A stretch of 64,000 nt of DNA from Streptomyces cyaneofuscatus (GCF_000718135.1 NZ_JOEM01000008.1:248001-312000); one strand, 5' to 3'. Shown: positions 38,218-47,363, counted from the stretch's first letter. Notes: a model not told the origin generated them from the letters alone. Numbers and translations: made by a program.

Positions 38218-38877
38218 TCAGGGCAGGCGGTAGCCCATGCCCCGGATCGTCTCAAGACGCTCCGCGCCCAGCTTCCGGCGCAGCGCGCGCACATAGACGT
38301 CCACGATGTTGGATCCGGGATCGAAGTCGTACCCCCACACATGGGAGAGGATCTGTTCGCGCGACAGCACCTGGCCGGGGTGGCGCAGGAACATCTCCAG
38401 GAGCACGAACTCGCGCGCCGTCAGATCCACCGTCCGTTCGCCCGCGCGGGCCCGCCGCGTCCGCAGGTCCAGGGCGAGGCTGCCGCTGCGCAACATGGTG
38501 ACCTCGGGCGCACGGGCGGCGGTGCGCTGCCGCAGCCGTACCCGGGCGAGCAGCTCCTCGAAGCGGAACGGCTTGGTCATCCAGTCGTCGGCCCCGCCTT
38601 CCAGCCCGGCCACGGTGTCCCGTACGGAGTCGCGGGCGGTCAGCACGATGACCGGCAGCGTGACGCGGGCCTCGCGCAGCTCCCGCAGCACGGTGAAACC
38701 GTCCCGTCCGGGCAGGCCGATGTCGAGCACCATCAGGTCGAACCCGCCGGTCAGGGCGTGGCCCAGCGCCAGGTCCCCGTCCTCGGCGACGACCGTGGTG
38801 AAGCCGTTGGCCCGCAGGCCCTTCTGGACGAACGAGGCGATGCGCTCCTCGTCCTCGGCGATCAGTATGCGGTTCAT
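38218..38877 (-). CDS. OmpR/PhoB-family response regulator
   Basis: A 219-residue regulator: receiver domain (ILIAEDEERIASFVQKGL, phospho-Asp in LMVLDIGLPGRDG, conserved Lys in TKPFRFEEL) followed by a winged helix (LTAREFVLLEMFLRHPGQVL, SREQILSHVWGYDFDPGSNI, VYVRALRRKLG). Its ATG overlaps the end of the sensor kinase gene by four bases, so the two are co-translated. Confidence 0.95.
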   Translation of the reverse strand: MNRILIAEDEERIASFVQKGLRANGFTTVVAEDGDLALGHALTGGFDLMVLDIGLPGRDGFTVLRELREARVTLPVIVLTARDSVRDTVAGLEGGADDWMTKPFRFEELLARVRLRQRTAARAPEVTMLRSGSLALDLRTRRARAGERTVDLTAREFVLLEMFLRHPGQVLSREQILSHVWGYDFDPGSNIVDVYVRALRRKLGAERLETIRGMGYRLP

Positions 38878-40313
38878 GAATCGGTCTCCAGCGTGAGTAC
38901 GAAGGTGGCTCCGCCGCCCTCGGTCGGGCGTAGTTCGACGCGGCCGTGGTGGCCCTCCGCGATGGCCTTGACGATGGCGAGGCCCAGCCCCGCGCCGCTG
39001 GTGCGGGTGCCGCGCCGGGATGTCCCCCGGCGGAACCGCTCGAAGATCACCTCGGCGTCCTCCGGCGGGATCCCGGGCCCGTGGTCGGCGACGTACAGCT
39101 CGACGCGGTCCGTCCCGTCCCGGCCCGCCTCGGCCCGCGAGCCGATACGGATGCGCTGGCCGGGCACGGTGTGCTGGACGGCGTTCTGCGCGAGCTGCAC
39201 CATCGCCTGCGTCATCCGCTGCGGGTCCAGGCGCACTTCGAGGTCAGCGACGCCGTCGAGCTGCCACTCCCGGTCTCCGAGGGTCCGCACCTTGACGAAC
39301 ACGTCGGCGGTCAGCTCCGCGAGCTGGACGGGTTCGGGGCGCACGAAGTCGGGGCGCTCGGCCCCCGCGAGCAGGAGCAGGTCCTCGACGATGCGGCTCA
39401 TCCGGTCCAGCTCGTCCGTGACCAGCCGCACCGTCTCCTCCCGGTCCGCCGGGTCGTCGCCCATCAGCTCCAGGTGGCCCCGGACGATGGTGATGGGGGT
39501 GCGCAGCTCGTGCCCGGCGTCGTCGACGAAGACCCGCTGCGCGGCGAACGCCCGCTCCAGGCGGTCGAGCATCGCGTTGAACGTCTCGGCGAGGGCCGCG
39601 ATGTCGTCCCGGCCCTCCACCGGGATCCGCCGGGTGAGGTCCTGCTCGGTCAGTTCCGCCGCCGTCGTCCGGACGATCCGGACGGGCGCGAGGATGCGTC
39701 CGGCGACGGCCCAGCCGATCCCGGTCGTCATCAGCAGCGCCACCCCGGACAGGGCGAGCAGCGTCCAGAACGTCTTGTCGGCGACGGCCCGTTCGCGCTC
39801 CGGGTGGAAGGCGACGACGAACGCGCCGGGCCGCTCGCCCGTGGACGGCTCGATGGCGACCTTGGCCCAGCGCAGCTCTCCCTGCGGGCGGTCAAGGGTC
39901 CCGAAGGAGTCTGGGGAGGCGTGGATCCGGGTGAGTGAGGCGTTGTCCTGCCACAGGGCGATGTCCTGCGGCAGTTCGCGGCGCTGCCGGATGACGCCGG
40001 GGCGGTCGCCGGGCCGGCCGGTCAGCCCCAGCAACTCCTCGTCGGGGTCCGCGTACTGCCGTTGCAGATAGACGCGGAGCAGCTTGTCCGCGGTGTCGAA
40101 CCGGCCGCCGGTGTCCGGGTCCACCCCCTGCGGCACGAAGTTCGCGAACTCGCCGGTCTCCTGGGTGAGCAGCTGGCTGATGCGGTGGTCCACGTCCCGC
40201 TGGAGGAGCGAGCGTACGGTGACGGCGACCGCGCCCAGCGCGACGGCCATCACGACCAGCAACCACAGCAGGATCCGTACCCGGGCGGAGATTCTGGGGA
40301 AGCTAACCGTCAT
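38874..40313 (-). CDS. Sensor histidine kinase (OmpR-partner type)
   Basis: About 479 residues starting MTVSFPRISARVRILLWLL. Helix one is followed by an extracytoplasmic domain of about 150 residues, then helix two (LLALSGVALLMTTGIGWAVA) and a HAMP region. The phospho-acceptor box is FVDDAGHELRTPITIVRGHL, and the ATPase boxes are LYVADHGPGIPPE and GAGLGLAIVKAIAEGHHG. I chose the ATG at 40313, which overlaps the end of the small acidic gene upstream; ATG 40334 is possible and the frame runs open to 40436. Confidence 0.92.
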   Translation of the reverse strand: MTVSFPRISARVRILLWLLVVMAVALGAVAVTVRSLLQRDVDHRISQLLTQETGEFANFVPQGVDPDTGGRFDTADKLLRVYLQRQYADPDEELLGLTGRPGDRPGVIRQRRELPQDIALWQDNASLTRIHASPDSFGTLDRPQGELRWAKVAIEPSTGERPGAFVVAFHPERERAVADKTFWTLLALSGVALLMTTGIGWAVAGRILAPVRIVRTTAAELTEQDLTRRIPVEGRDDIAALAETFNAMLDRLERAFAAQRVFVDDAGHELRTPITIVRGHLELMGDDPADREETVRLVTDELDRMSRIVEDLLLLAGAERPDFVRPEPVQLAELTADVFVKVRTLGDREWQLDGVADLEVRLDPQRMTQAMVQLAQNAVQHTVPGQRIRIGSRAEAGRDGTDRVELYVADHGPGIPPEDAEVIFERFRRGTSRRGTRTSGAGLGLAIVKAIAEGHHGRVELRPTEGGGATFVLTLETDS

Positions 40314-40596
40314 CACCGAAGTCGTCGTCGTCATCGTCGTCGGCCGCCGAGGGGCCGGGGACGACGGAGCTGTCCGGTGTACGGGTCGGAGTGGAGGAGC
40401 CGCTCGGCGTCGGGGCGTCGGTCGGCGAGGTGACACCGCTCGGCGGCGGTGTGCCGCGCGGACTCTCCTCCAGCCGGACGGTGGGAGGCACCTTCGGCGC
40501 TTCCGGGGTGTCGGTCATGGCGTAGCTGGTGGCCGCTATGCCGAGGGGCACGGCGACGACGGCTGCCAGGGCCGCCAGACGAGGTGAGAAAGCCAT
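40303..40596 (-). CDS. Small exported acidic Pro/Thr-rich protein
   Basis: A 97-residue protein starting MAFSPRLAALAAVVAVPLGI, a probable signal peptide or membrane anchor. The mature part is rich in Pro, Thr and Ser and ends in an Asp tract (ADDDDDDDFGDDG). The end overlaps the sensor kinase start by 11 bases. The Asp tail could bind divalent cations. I do not recognise the family; position suggests it is an accessory or target of the kinase upstream of which it lies. Confidence 0.7.
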   Translation of the reverse strand: MAFSPRLAALAAVVAVPLGIAATSYAMTDTPEAPKVPPTVRLEESPRGTPPPSGVTSPTDAPTPSGSSTPTRTPDSSVVPGPSAADDDDDDDFGDDG

Positions 40597-40704
40597 GCGT
40601 TCACCCTGACTGTCCCGGACGGTAAGAAGATGAAGCGAAAATGAACAATCCTTCATCTTGGATGCACTTCCCGTCCATCCGGGGCTGCCGGTGGAGACTC
40701 GCCG

Positions 40705-41529
40705 TCAGGGACGCAGGCCGGTCTTCGCCTCGCCGGTCCGCGGGTCGTAGGGGTAGAAGACGTGCTGGTGGATCATGGCCCACTCGCCGTTCCGCCGCTG
40801 GAGCACCCGGGTGCCCCGTGACCAGGACTCAGCGGTCGTACCGTCGGCCTCCCCGGCGGTCATGCGGTTCAGGCCCCAGACGACGGCGATGTCGTCGCGG
40901 ATCAGTACGCGCATATCGGGAACGTCCCAGGTCACGGTCCCCGGCGCCCATTCCAGACCCTGTCGGCACACCTCTCGCACCTGCTCGCGCCCGACGTACT
41001 GCAGAGGGGCGTCGTGCTCGTAGGAGACGATGTCGTCCGCGATGTGCCGCATCACACCTTCCAGATCCTTCACCGCGGTCCTGTCGAACCAGTGGTCGTG
41101 CACGGCACGGATCTCGGCCTCGGCGCCGGGACTGCTGAGGTCGGGGAAGGAGTGGTGTTCGTGCGCGATCACCCAGCGGCCCGCCTCCTTGCGCAGCCCG
41201 AGGGTGAGCCGCAGCCGCAGGCCGGGATGAGCGGTGAGTTCGTCCTCGGTGCCGCATCGCACGAGCGCGTGGGCGAAGGCGACGTCCTCACCCGCGGTGA
41301 CCTCCAGCTCTTCGATGTCGAAGGCCGCCCCCTGAGCCTGCCACGCGAAGAACGCCGGCCAGACCTTCCGGTAGGCGTCGGCCCCGCGTACACCTCGGTA
41401 GGGCGGCGGGACGTCGAACATCACGACGTCCTCGGCATGATCCGCGACGACCGTGTCGATACGGCCCTCATGCACTGCCTCGGCCCAGCCCTCGATGAGC
41501 GCCCGGATCTGCTCGGCGTCGTCCCGCAT
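40705..41529 (-). CDS. Tandem SnoaL-like (NTF2-fold) protein
   Basis: A 274-residue protein with two NTF2-fold repeats. The first (residues about 5-130) starts IRALIEGWAEAVHEGRIDTV, with the FDVPPPYRGV loop and a GRWVIAHEHHS strand. The second (about 140-265) starts IRAVHDHWFDRTAVKDLEGV, with YEHDAPLQYVG and a GEWAMIHQHVFYPY strand. Such SgcJ/SnoaL-like domains bind small hydrophobic molecules or act in general stress; no catalytic role can be assigned. It stands alone between the kinase group and a stress sigma gene. Confidence 0.8.
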   Translation of the reverse strand: MRDDAEQIRALIEGWAEAVHEGRIDTVVADHAEDVVMFDVPPPYRGVRGADAYRKVWPAFFAWQAQGAAFDIEELEVTAGEDVAFAHALVRCGTEDELTAHPGLRLRLTLGLRKEAGRWVIAHEHHSFPDLSSPGAEAEIRAVHDHWFDRTAVKDLEGVMRHIADDIVSYEHDAPLQYVGREQVREVCRQGLEWAPGTVTWDVPDMRVLIRDDIAVVWGLNRMTAGEADGTTAESWSRGTRVLQRRNGEWAMIHQHVFYPYDPRTGEAKTGLRP

Positions 41530-41760
41530 GGTTCTTCAGTCCTCTCGGTCTCCGTCTGCGTGTGCGCAGGGAAGGTCCGGCCTCGGTGTTGAAGCCTCTT
41601 CCACAGGAGACGTCGAAGCTGATGGCGATCGCTCGACACGCGGCGGCGGGTCGCGGCGCGAGGACTCACGCAGAACTCTCACCGATGGCCCTTCGGTGAC
41701 GAGTGCCCTGTCGTCATCACCGCCTGGCGCCGCGCCCCGCTCCTCGATGTCGCGTGCCGG

Positions 41761-42648
41761 TCAGTTCTGGGTGAGCATCTCCTTGCGGAGCTTGGTGAGC
41801 AGCCGGGTCAGCAGCCGGGAGACATGCATCTGCGAGATGCCGAGGTGTTCGCCGATCTGCGCCTGCGTCATCTCCTGGCCGAAGCGCATCGCGACGAGCT
41901 CCCGTTCCCGGTCGTCCAACCGGTCCAGCAGCGGAGCCAGCGCATGCAGGTCTTCGACCAGTTCCATGGCCGGGTCGACGTCACCCTTGATGTCTCCGTA
42001 GGTGACCGTCTCGGCGCTGTTCTGCTCGGCGCCGATGGGCAGATCGAGGGAGCCCGCGGTGTAGCCGTTGGCGGCTATGAGTCCCTCGATGACCTCCTCC
42101 TCGCTCATGTTCAGGTGCTCGGCGAGTTCGGCGACGCCGGGGTCACGGCCCAGGACGGAGGTGAGACTCTCCTTGGCCTTGGCCAGGGCCACGCGCAGTT
42201 CCTGCAGGCGGCGCGGGACGTGGACGGCCCACGTCGAGTCGCGGAAGAACCGCTTGATCTCGCCGACGATGTAAGGGATCGCGAAGGAGGTGAACTCGAC
42301 CTCGCGCGACAGCTCGAAGCGGTCGATCGCCTTGATCAGCCCGATCGTACCGACCTGGACGATGTCCTCCATCTCGCCGCTGCCACGGTTACGGAAGCGC
42401 TTCGCCGCGAAATGCACCAGCGACAGGTTCATCTCGATCAGCGTGTTCCGCGCGTACTGGTACTCCTGCGTCCCTTCTTCCAGTACCTGCAACTGCTCGA
42501 AGAACAACGACCCGAGCGCCCGTGCGTCCTTCGGAGCGATCTTCCCGGGATCCTCGATCCGCGGCAGCGCCGCAGGAGTGGCAGCAGTGGCGGTTGCACC
42601 GTGGTCCAAGGCGGCGGAGGGCCGAAGGCGTGGGGATGTGGTGGGCAT
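41761..42648 (-). CDS. SigB/SigF/SigG-family RNA polymerase sigma factor
   Basis: A 295-residue stress-type sigma factor. Region 2 is clear (NLSLVHFAAKRFRNRG, DIVQVGTIGLIKAIDRFELS, FTSFAIPYIVGEIKRFFRDS, then TWAVHVPRRLQELRVAL). Region 3 (DPGVAELAEHLNMSEEEVIE) and the region 4 helix-turn-helix (MTQAQIGEHLGISQMHVSRL) follow. The ATG at 42648 was chosen because CGGGAG stands at good distance; ATG 42675 is an alternative. The family is controlled by anti-sigma factors, none of which is adjacent. A broken paralogue lies at 48113-48415 beyond the zinc operon. Confidence 0.94.
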   Translation of the reverse strand: MPTTSPRLRPSAALDHGATATAATPAALPRIEDPGKIAPKDARALGSLFFEQLQVLEEGTQEYQYARNTLIEMNLSLVHFAAKRFRNRGSGEMEDIVQVGTIGLIKAIDRFELSREVEFTSFAIPYIVGEIKRFFRDSTWAVHVPRRLQELRVALAKAKESLTSVLGRDPGVAELAEHLNMSEEEVIEGLIAANGYTAGSLDLPIGAEQNSAETVTYGDIKGDVDPAMELVEDLHALAPLLDRLDDRERELVAMRFGQEMTQAQIGEHLGISQMHVSRLLTRLLTKLRKEMLTQN

Positions 42649-42891
42649 GCGCGTCTCCCGAAGACTGCTGTTCATGGACAATACGGGAGGGCACCGACAA
42701 GGAACACCTCACGGCGGCCGGATGCCGCTCCCGCGAGTGTGTGCCTGTCTGCCCAAGCACGTCGAGCCGACGTATGTCCCCGTTCGGCGTTCTCAAACAC
42801 GGTCGCCTGTCCGGTCCGCGCGTCGGAGGCCGGCACGACCGCCCGAAGGCGGTGACGAACCGGTGGGCAGGCCGTTCGACGCGTTGGACGT

Positions 42892-42934
42892 GTGCCCTTG
42901 CCGCCGAGGCGAGGAGCCGTGGCGGCAAGGGCAC
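42892..42934 (-). terminator. Terminator after aztD
   Basis: GTGCCCTTGCCGCC (42892-42905) pairs perfectly over 14 bases with GGCGGCAAGGGCAC (42921-42934). It sits nine bases beyond the aztD stop and closes the leftward zinc operon. Confidence 0.8.
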
Positions 42935-42942
42935 CTACGCGG

Positions 42943-44169
42943 TCAGTGTCCGGCGACGACGCCCGACAGCTCGTTGGTGCTCTTCGGCAGGGTGACCGAG
43001 GTGAGCTTCTTCCCCGCTTCGATGTCGATGGCGTGCAGCGCCTTCTTGCCGGGCTCGGAGACGTACGCGATGTGTCCGCGTACGAACAGCGTGGGCCTGG
43101 CCTGCTGCCAGTCGAGCGGCTCCTGCCACTCGCTCACCGCGGGGATCTTCTTCTCGATCCTGCCGGTGGCCGGGTCGATCACATGGATGGCGCCGTCGGT
43201 GCCGAGGACGAGGGCCTCGCCGTGCGGGCCGCGGGCCAGCGAGCGGAAGGAGTAGCTGGTGCCCACGTCGACCAGGCGCAGCTTCTTCTTCTCGGTGTCG
43301 ATGAGGGAGACACGCGTGGGGCGTTCCAGCTCGGCCTCGGGGTCGGTCTTGTAGTCGCCCAGCAGAACGGGTGAGGCGTCGCTGCCGGCCTGGTTGCCGA
43401 TGCGGCCGTAGTCGTCAGGAGAGCCGATCTTGGTGAACTCGCCGTCCTGGTAGATCAGGACGCCGTCCTCGCAGCCGAGGGCGACGGCTTCGTTCTTCGC
43501 GGCGGCCTCGCCGTGGACGCCGGGGCAGTCCTCGTTGCGCGCGATCTCCTTGCTGTTCCGGTCCAGCACGAGCGCACCGGTGCGCTTCTCCTCGGTGCCC
43601 AGGGTGCTCACGAGCTTTCCGTCGGCCAGTTCGATGGCGACGCCGTGGTGCGGCTCGGCGGAGGTGTAGGTGCGCCCTGCCGGCTTCTTGCCGCCGCTGA
43701 GTGCGGTGGGGTCGAAGACGTCGACCTCTCCGGTGCCGTCCGTGAAGAGCACGGTCTTCGCAGCGTGGCGGACGACGTGGCCGGGCTTGGCCCCCTTGTA
43801 CTCGATGCCGGTGAGGGCCTGGTCGGTGGCGTCCAGGACGCGGAATCCGCTGTCGGTGGAGACCACGACATGGTCCTTGTCACCTGCGGGGTTGACCCGG
43901 TTGAAGCCAGGCAGGTCGATGGTCGTGGCGAGCTTGAGGCTCTCGCCGTCCAGGATGTACAGGCCGCCGTCGAAGGTGGCGACCAGCGGCTCCTGGATCG
44001 CCACCGCGGGCGTGGCGCTGGCGGTTTTGCCGGACGTGGTGTCGGTGGAGGAGGAGCTCTCTGCTCCTCCGCAGGCGGTCAGGACCGTGGAGATGGCCAG
44101 AGCCATGGCTGTGCCTGTGAGGGCTCTGCCGCGTATCGACTTGCTCATCATTTTCATCATGTTCGTCAC
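42943..44169 (-). CDS. aztD: Zinc metallochaperone AztD
   Basis: A 408-residue exported protein. The start is VTNMMKMMSKSIRGRALTGT with a hydrophobic core ending in the lipobox VLTAC. The mature part is a seven-bladed beta-propeller (ATFDGGLYILDGESLKLATT, ALVLGTDGAIHVIDPATGRI, GHIAYVSEPGKKALHAIDIE) with His-containing loops such as EPHHGVAI. AztD passes zinc to the binding protein AztC. The GTG at 44169 is preferred since AAAGGA lies five bases upstream. A Zur-like sequence overlaps the first codons. Confidence 0.92.
   Translation of the reverse strand: MTNMMKMMSKSIRGRALTGTAMALAISTVLTACGGAESSSSTDTTSGKTASATPAVAIQEPLVATFDGGLYILDGESLKLATTIDLPGFNRVNPAGDKDHVVVSTDSGFRVLDATDQALTGIEYKGAKPGHVVRHAAKTVLFTDGTGEVDVFDPTALSGGKKPAGRTYTSAEPHHGVAIELADGKLVSTLGTEEKRTGALVLDRNSKEIARNEDCPGVHGEAAAKNEAVALGCEDGVLIYQDGEFTKIGSPDDYGRIGNQAGSDASPVLLGDYKTDPEAELERPTRVSLIDTEKKKLRLVDVGTSYSFRSLARGPHGEALVLGTDGAIHVIDPATGRIEKKIPAVSEWQEPLDWQQARPTLFVRGHIAYVSEPGKKALHAIDIEAGKKLTSVTLPKSTNELSGVVAGH
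44142..44156 (-). promoter_or_regulatory. Zur-like box inside the aztD start
   Basis: The reverse strand reads TGAAAATGATGAGCA, matching 12 of 15 positions of the Zur consensus TGAAAATGATTTTCA. It falls in the first codons of aztD, encoding part of its MMKMMS start. Confidence 0.35.
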
Positions 44170-44255
44170 GATGTTCCTTTCTGCGCCGCGCGGTGGCGGC
44201 ATGGGGGTACGAGGAGTCGGCGCCCGATGGGCGGGTGTTCCGGAGGTTCGGAGGA

Positions 44256-45233
44256 TCAGGTGCCGGTGAGGCCGGTGACCATGGCGGTGGTGTTGGCGCG
44301 CATCATCCGCAGATAGGTGTCGGCGCCCGCGCCTTCGGCGGTCAGGGACTCCGAGTGGAGTTCGACGACACGGACCCCGCCGCCCATCTCCGTCCGCAGG
44401 ACCTCGGCGAGCCGTTTGGGCTGGGAGGAGTCGGCGAAGACGGTGCGTACGCCCGCTCTCTCCATCGCCTCGGTGAGGGAGCGCAGGTCCGAGGAGCTGG
44501 GTGAGGCCAGCGTGGTGCCGCTGGGGATGACCGCGCCGATCACCGCGAGGCCGAAGCGGTCGGCGAGGTAGCCGAAGACGTGGTGGTTGGTGACCAGAGC
44601 CCGATGGTTTGCGGGGACTCGGGCGAAGGACTTCTCCATCCAGGCGGTGAGATCGGTGAGGTGCTTCGCGTAGCGGTCGGCGTTGGCGCGTATCGTGCCG
44701 GGGTCCACGCCGTCGACGTGCTCGATGACCTGGTCGGCCACCAGCCCGGTGACCTTGCGCATCCGGTCGGGGTCGGTCCAGAAGTGCGGGTCGGGCTGTC
44801 CTCCCTCGCCCGCGGGGCCACCCTCGTCGGCGGTGTGGAAGGTGAGCGGGTCGGCCGCCTCACCGGCCGCGAAGGTGGCGACACCGGACGCGCGGGCGGC
44901 ATCCACGTGCCGCAGGACGTTCTCCTCCAGGCCCAGGCCGTTGTGGACGACCAGGTCGGCCTGTTCCAGCTCGGCGGCCTGCACGGCTGACAGCCCGAAG
45001 GAGTGCGGGTCGGCGTTGGGCTTCATCAGGACGGTGACGTCGGCCTCGCCGCCGACGATCTCGCGGGTGACGTCGCCGAGGATGTTGGTCGTGACGACGA
45101 TGCTGGGCCGTTCGTCGCCGGTGGTGCAGGAGGTGATGGTCGCGGCTGCTACGAGACCGAGCAGGCCCGCGATCAGACGGCGTAGGCGAGCGGTGGGCGC
45201 TCCTGCGCGCCGTTGTTCCTCGGTGCGGCTCAT
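44256..45233 (-). CDS. aztC: Zinc ABC transporter substrate-binding lipoprotein
   Basis: A 325-residue cluster A-I (ZnuA/AztC type) binding protein with a signal peptide ending in the lipobox TITSC. Likely zinc ligands are His in MKPNADPHSFGL, His in QPDPHFWTDPDRM, His in LVTNHHVFGYLADR and the late Asp in TVFADSSQPKRLAE. The His-containing loop (LTFHTADEGGPAGEGG) is short, as in AztC. The ATG at 45233 overlaps the stop of the AztD-like gene. It receives zinc from AztD and delivers it to AztB. Confidence 0.94.
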   Translation of the reverse strand: MSRTEEQRRAGAPTARLRRLIAGLLGLVAAATITSCTTGDERPSIVVTTNILGDVTREIVGGEADVTVLMKPNADPHSFGLSAVQAAELEQADLVVHNGLGLEENVLRHVDAARASGVATFAAGEAADPLTFHTADEGGPAGEGGQPDPHFWTDPDRMRKVTGLVADQVIEHVDGVDPGTIRANADRYAKHLTDLTAWMEKSFARVPANHRALVTNHHVFGYLADRFGLAVIGAVIPSGTTLASPSSSDLRSLTEAMERAGVRTVFADSSQPKRLAEVLRTEMGGGVRVVELHSESLTAEGAGADTYLRMMRANTTAMVTGLTGT

Positions 45234-46465
45234 CGTCCGGCCTCCGCCATCAGGACCGGCTTGACATCCAGGTCGAAGGAGCGCGCGATACGCAGGCCGT
45301 CGTTGTAGTCGACCTCGAGCACCCTTTTACCCTCGGGGTCGTTGACGTAGGCGCGGCTGCGGTCGACCTCGATGACGGGGGCGATGCCGTCGGAGCCGTC
45401 CTGCTTCTCTCCGGTCAGCAGCGGCTTGGTCCGTGCGGTCGGCTTTCCGGTCGCGATGTCATAGCCGTGCACCGAGCCGTCCGTCTGCAGAACGAGCAGC
45501 GGGGAGCCCTCGCCGGCCGTGTTGACCGCGACGACGGGCCCGGTGGCCACCCGCTTCCAGGCCCGCTCGGTCACGTCGAGGACCCAGACCGCGTCGTCTC
45601 CGGCCGTGGCGGTGAGGGTGTCGCTGCCGGGCCGATGGCGGAAGGCGGTGGCTCGTTCCCCCGCCGGGACGGGTGTTCCGTACGGGATCTTCTCGGCGGT
45701 GAAGGCGCCGTTCCGCCTGCCCACGAGCAGGGCGCCGTCGGCGCAGCCGAGGATCACGCCGCGCCGGGTGACGGCGTCACCACGGGGCGCGTCGCACGTC
45801 ACGTCCGGGGAAGCCACGCGTCGGCCTGTGCGGTCGAGGACGACGAGTTCGGTGCCGTCGCCCTTGTGCGCGAAGGCGAGCAGGTGCTCCTCGTACGGCA
45901 CGACAGCGCCGGAGTAGGTGCCGCCGAGCGTATGAGAGGTGGCGATCCGCCCCTTCTCCAGCTCGGCGCGGTCGTGGAGGACGGTGCGGCCGTCGTCGTC
46001 GGTCACCGCGGTCACCGCGGCATCGCCGCGTATCTGCGCCCCGCTGCCCCCAGGGAGCTCACCGACGTCCCGCGTCGGCGCGCTGTAGTAGTGGACGTGG
46101 TCTCCGTGGTCCACCATCCAGGCGCCGCTGTCGAGCACATGGGTGCCACCGGGCGCGTGGAGGTAACCGAACCTGCCGTCCGTGCCCAGACGGACGGCGT
46201 CCTTCACCTCGGCCGTCCTGTGCACCTTGCCGGTGACGAGGTCGAGAACCCTGGTGTCGCCGCCGGCGGGGTCGTTCAGGAGGAGCCGGGACTGCTGCTC
46301 GGCGGCCTCCTGGGCTCCCTCGACGTACCCGTGCGGCGTGGCGGATGACGGACGCGCTTCGGGCTGTGCGGCGTTGCGCTTCTCCCCCGCGCAACTCGTG
46401 GTGAGCAGCGCGGTGAGCACGAGTGCGGTCGATGCCCACGGAGTGACGTTTCTGCGGATCATCAT
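45230..46465 (-). CDS. AztD-like beta-propeller lipoprotein
   Basis: A 411-residue lipoprotein (start MMIRRNVTPWASTALVLTAL, lipobox LLTTSC). The mature domain is a propeller like AztD (GRFGYLHAPGGTHVLDSGAW, GDDAVWVLDVTERAWKRVAT, TDGSVHGYDIATGKPTARTK). Its blade order and C-CDAP / GCADGAL Cys-bearing segments match those of AztD at 42943 (EDCPG / GCEDGVL). The His cluster MVDHGDHVHYY could bind metal. It probably arose by duplication of aztD and serves the same transporter. It is co-translated with aztC. Confidence 0.8.
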   Translation of the reverse strand: MMIRRNVTPWASTALVLTALLTTSCAGEKRNAAQPEARPSSATPHGYVEGAQEAAEQQSRLLLNDPAGGDTRVLDLVTGKVHRTAEVKDAVRLGTDGRFGYLHAPGGTHVLDSGAWMVDHGDHVHYYSAPTRDVGELPGGSGAQIRGDAAVTAVTDDDGRTVLHDRAELEKGRIATSHTLGGTYSGAVVPYEEHLLAFAHKGDGTELVVLDRTGRRVASPDVTCDAPRGDAVTRRGVILGCADGALLVGRRNGAFTAEKIPYGTPVPAGERATAFRHRPGSDTLTATAGDDAVWVLDVTERAWKRVATGPVVAVNTAGEGSPLLVLQTDGSVHGYDIATGKPTARTKPLLTGEKQDGSDGIAPVIEVDRSRAYVNDPEGKRVLEVDYNDGLRIARSFDLDVKPVLMAEAGR

Positions 46466-46472
46466 GATGATC
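46457..46472. promoter_or_regulatory. 16-bp perfect palindrome over the start of the AztD-like gene
   Basis: GATCATCATGATGATC is a perfect palindrome covering the ATGATG start codons of the AztD-like gene. It is 22 bases after aztB begins its stop region. It may be an mRNA hairpin controlling initiation or a regulator site; it does not match the Zur consensus well. Confidence 0.35.
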
Positions 46473-46486
46473 GCCTCTGGCTTCTT

Positions 46487-47347
46487 TCAGTCGACTTGGA
46501 GCTGGGATGCGGTGGAGTGGGCCCGGCGTGTACGCCGGTCACGCAGGCCGGACAGCACGTGGGACAGGAAGAAGAGGCTCACCGCGAGGGCCGCGACCGT
46601 CGCGCCGGCCGCGGTGCTCAGGTGCCAGGACAGCAGCAGTCCGCCGAAGGTGGCCAAGGTGCCGAGCAGGGCGGCGAGCGCCATGACTCCGTACACGGAG
46701 CGAACCCAGGGCAGAGCGGCCGCCGGTGGCGCGATGAGCAGCCCGAGGACGAGCAGCGTTCCCACGATGTGGAACGAGGCGACGATCGCCAGGCCCAGCA
46801 GGCCGAGGAGCACCGCGTGGGCCAGGCGCGGCCGCAGCCCCAGGGTGTGGGCCTTGCGCGGGTCGAACGCCAGGGCCAGGAAGGCCCGGTGGCCCAGGAC
46901 CGACACCGCCAGCGCCGCCAACGCCGCCGTCGCGAGCACGAGGAGGTCCTGCTGCCTGACGGCGAGGACGTCTCCGAAGAGAAAGCCGGTCAGGTCGACC
47001 GCGAAGGACTGCGAGCGCGACACGATGATCACGCCGAGCGAGAGCATGCCGACGAACAGCAGCCCGATGCCGGTGTCCTGCGACAGCCTCGGTGTCCGGC
47101 CCAGAGCGGTGACACCGGCCGTCATGACGGCGGCGCTGACCACCGCACCCACCATCAGGTTGCCACCGAGGAGCGCGGCGACCGCGACGCCCGGCAGCAG
47201 CCCGTGGGACATGGCGTCACCGAGGAAGGCCATCCCCCTCAGCACCACCCAGGTGCCCGCCTGCGCACAGATGACGGAGACCAGCATCCCGCCCCACAGG
47301 GCCCGCTGCACAAAGGTCACCTCGAACGGGACCGTCAACCATTCCAT
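46487..47347 (-). CDS. aztB: Zinc ABC transporter permease
   Basis: A 286-residue ZnuB/AztB-family membrane protein with about eight helices. Family markers are MAFLGDAMSHGLLPGVAVAA near the N-terminus, DTGIGLLFVGMLSLGVIIVS, and HIVGTLLVLGLLIAPPAAAL near the end. The ATG at 47347 is seven bases downstream of a TAGTGT -10 element and has no ribosome-binding site, which points to a leaderless message. It is first in the leftward operon and diverges from aztA across a Zur-like box. Confidence 0.93.
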   Translation of the reverse strand: MEWLTVPFEVTFVQRALWGGMLVSVICAQAGTWVVLRGMAFLGDAMSHGLLPGVAVAALLGGNLMVGAVVSAAVMTAGVTALGRTPRLSQDTGIGLLFVGMLSLGVIIVSRSQSFAVDLTGFLFGDVLAVRQQDLLVLATAALAALAVSVLGHRAFLALAFDPRKAHTLGLRPRLAHAVLLGLLGLAIVASFHIVGTLLVLGLLIAPPAAALPWVRSVYGVMALAALLGTLATFGGLLLSWHLSTAAGATVAALAVSLFFLSHVLSGLRDRRTRRAHSTASQLQVD

Positions 47348-47363
47348 GCGCCGGACACTACAA

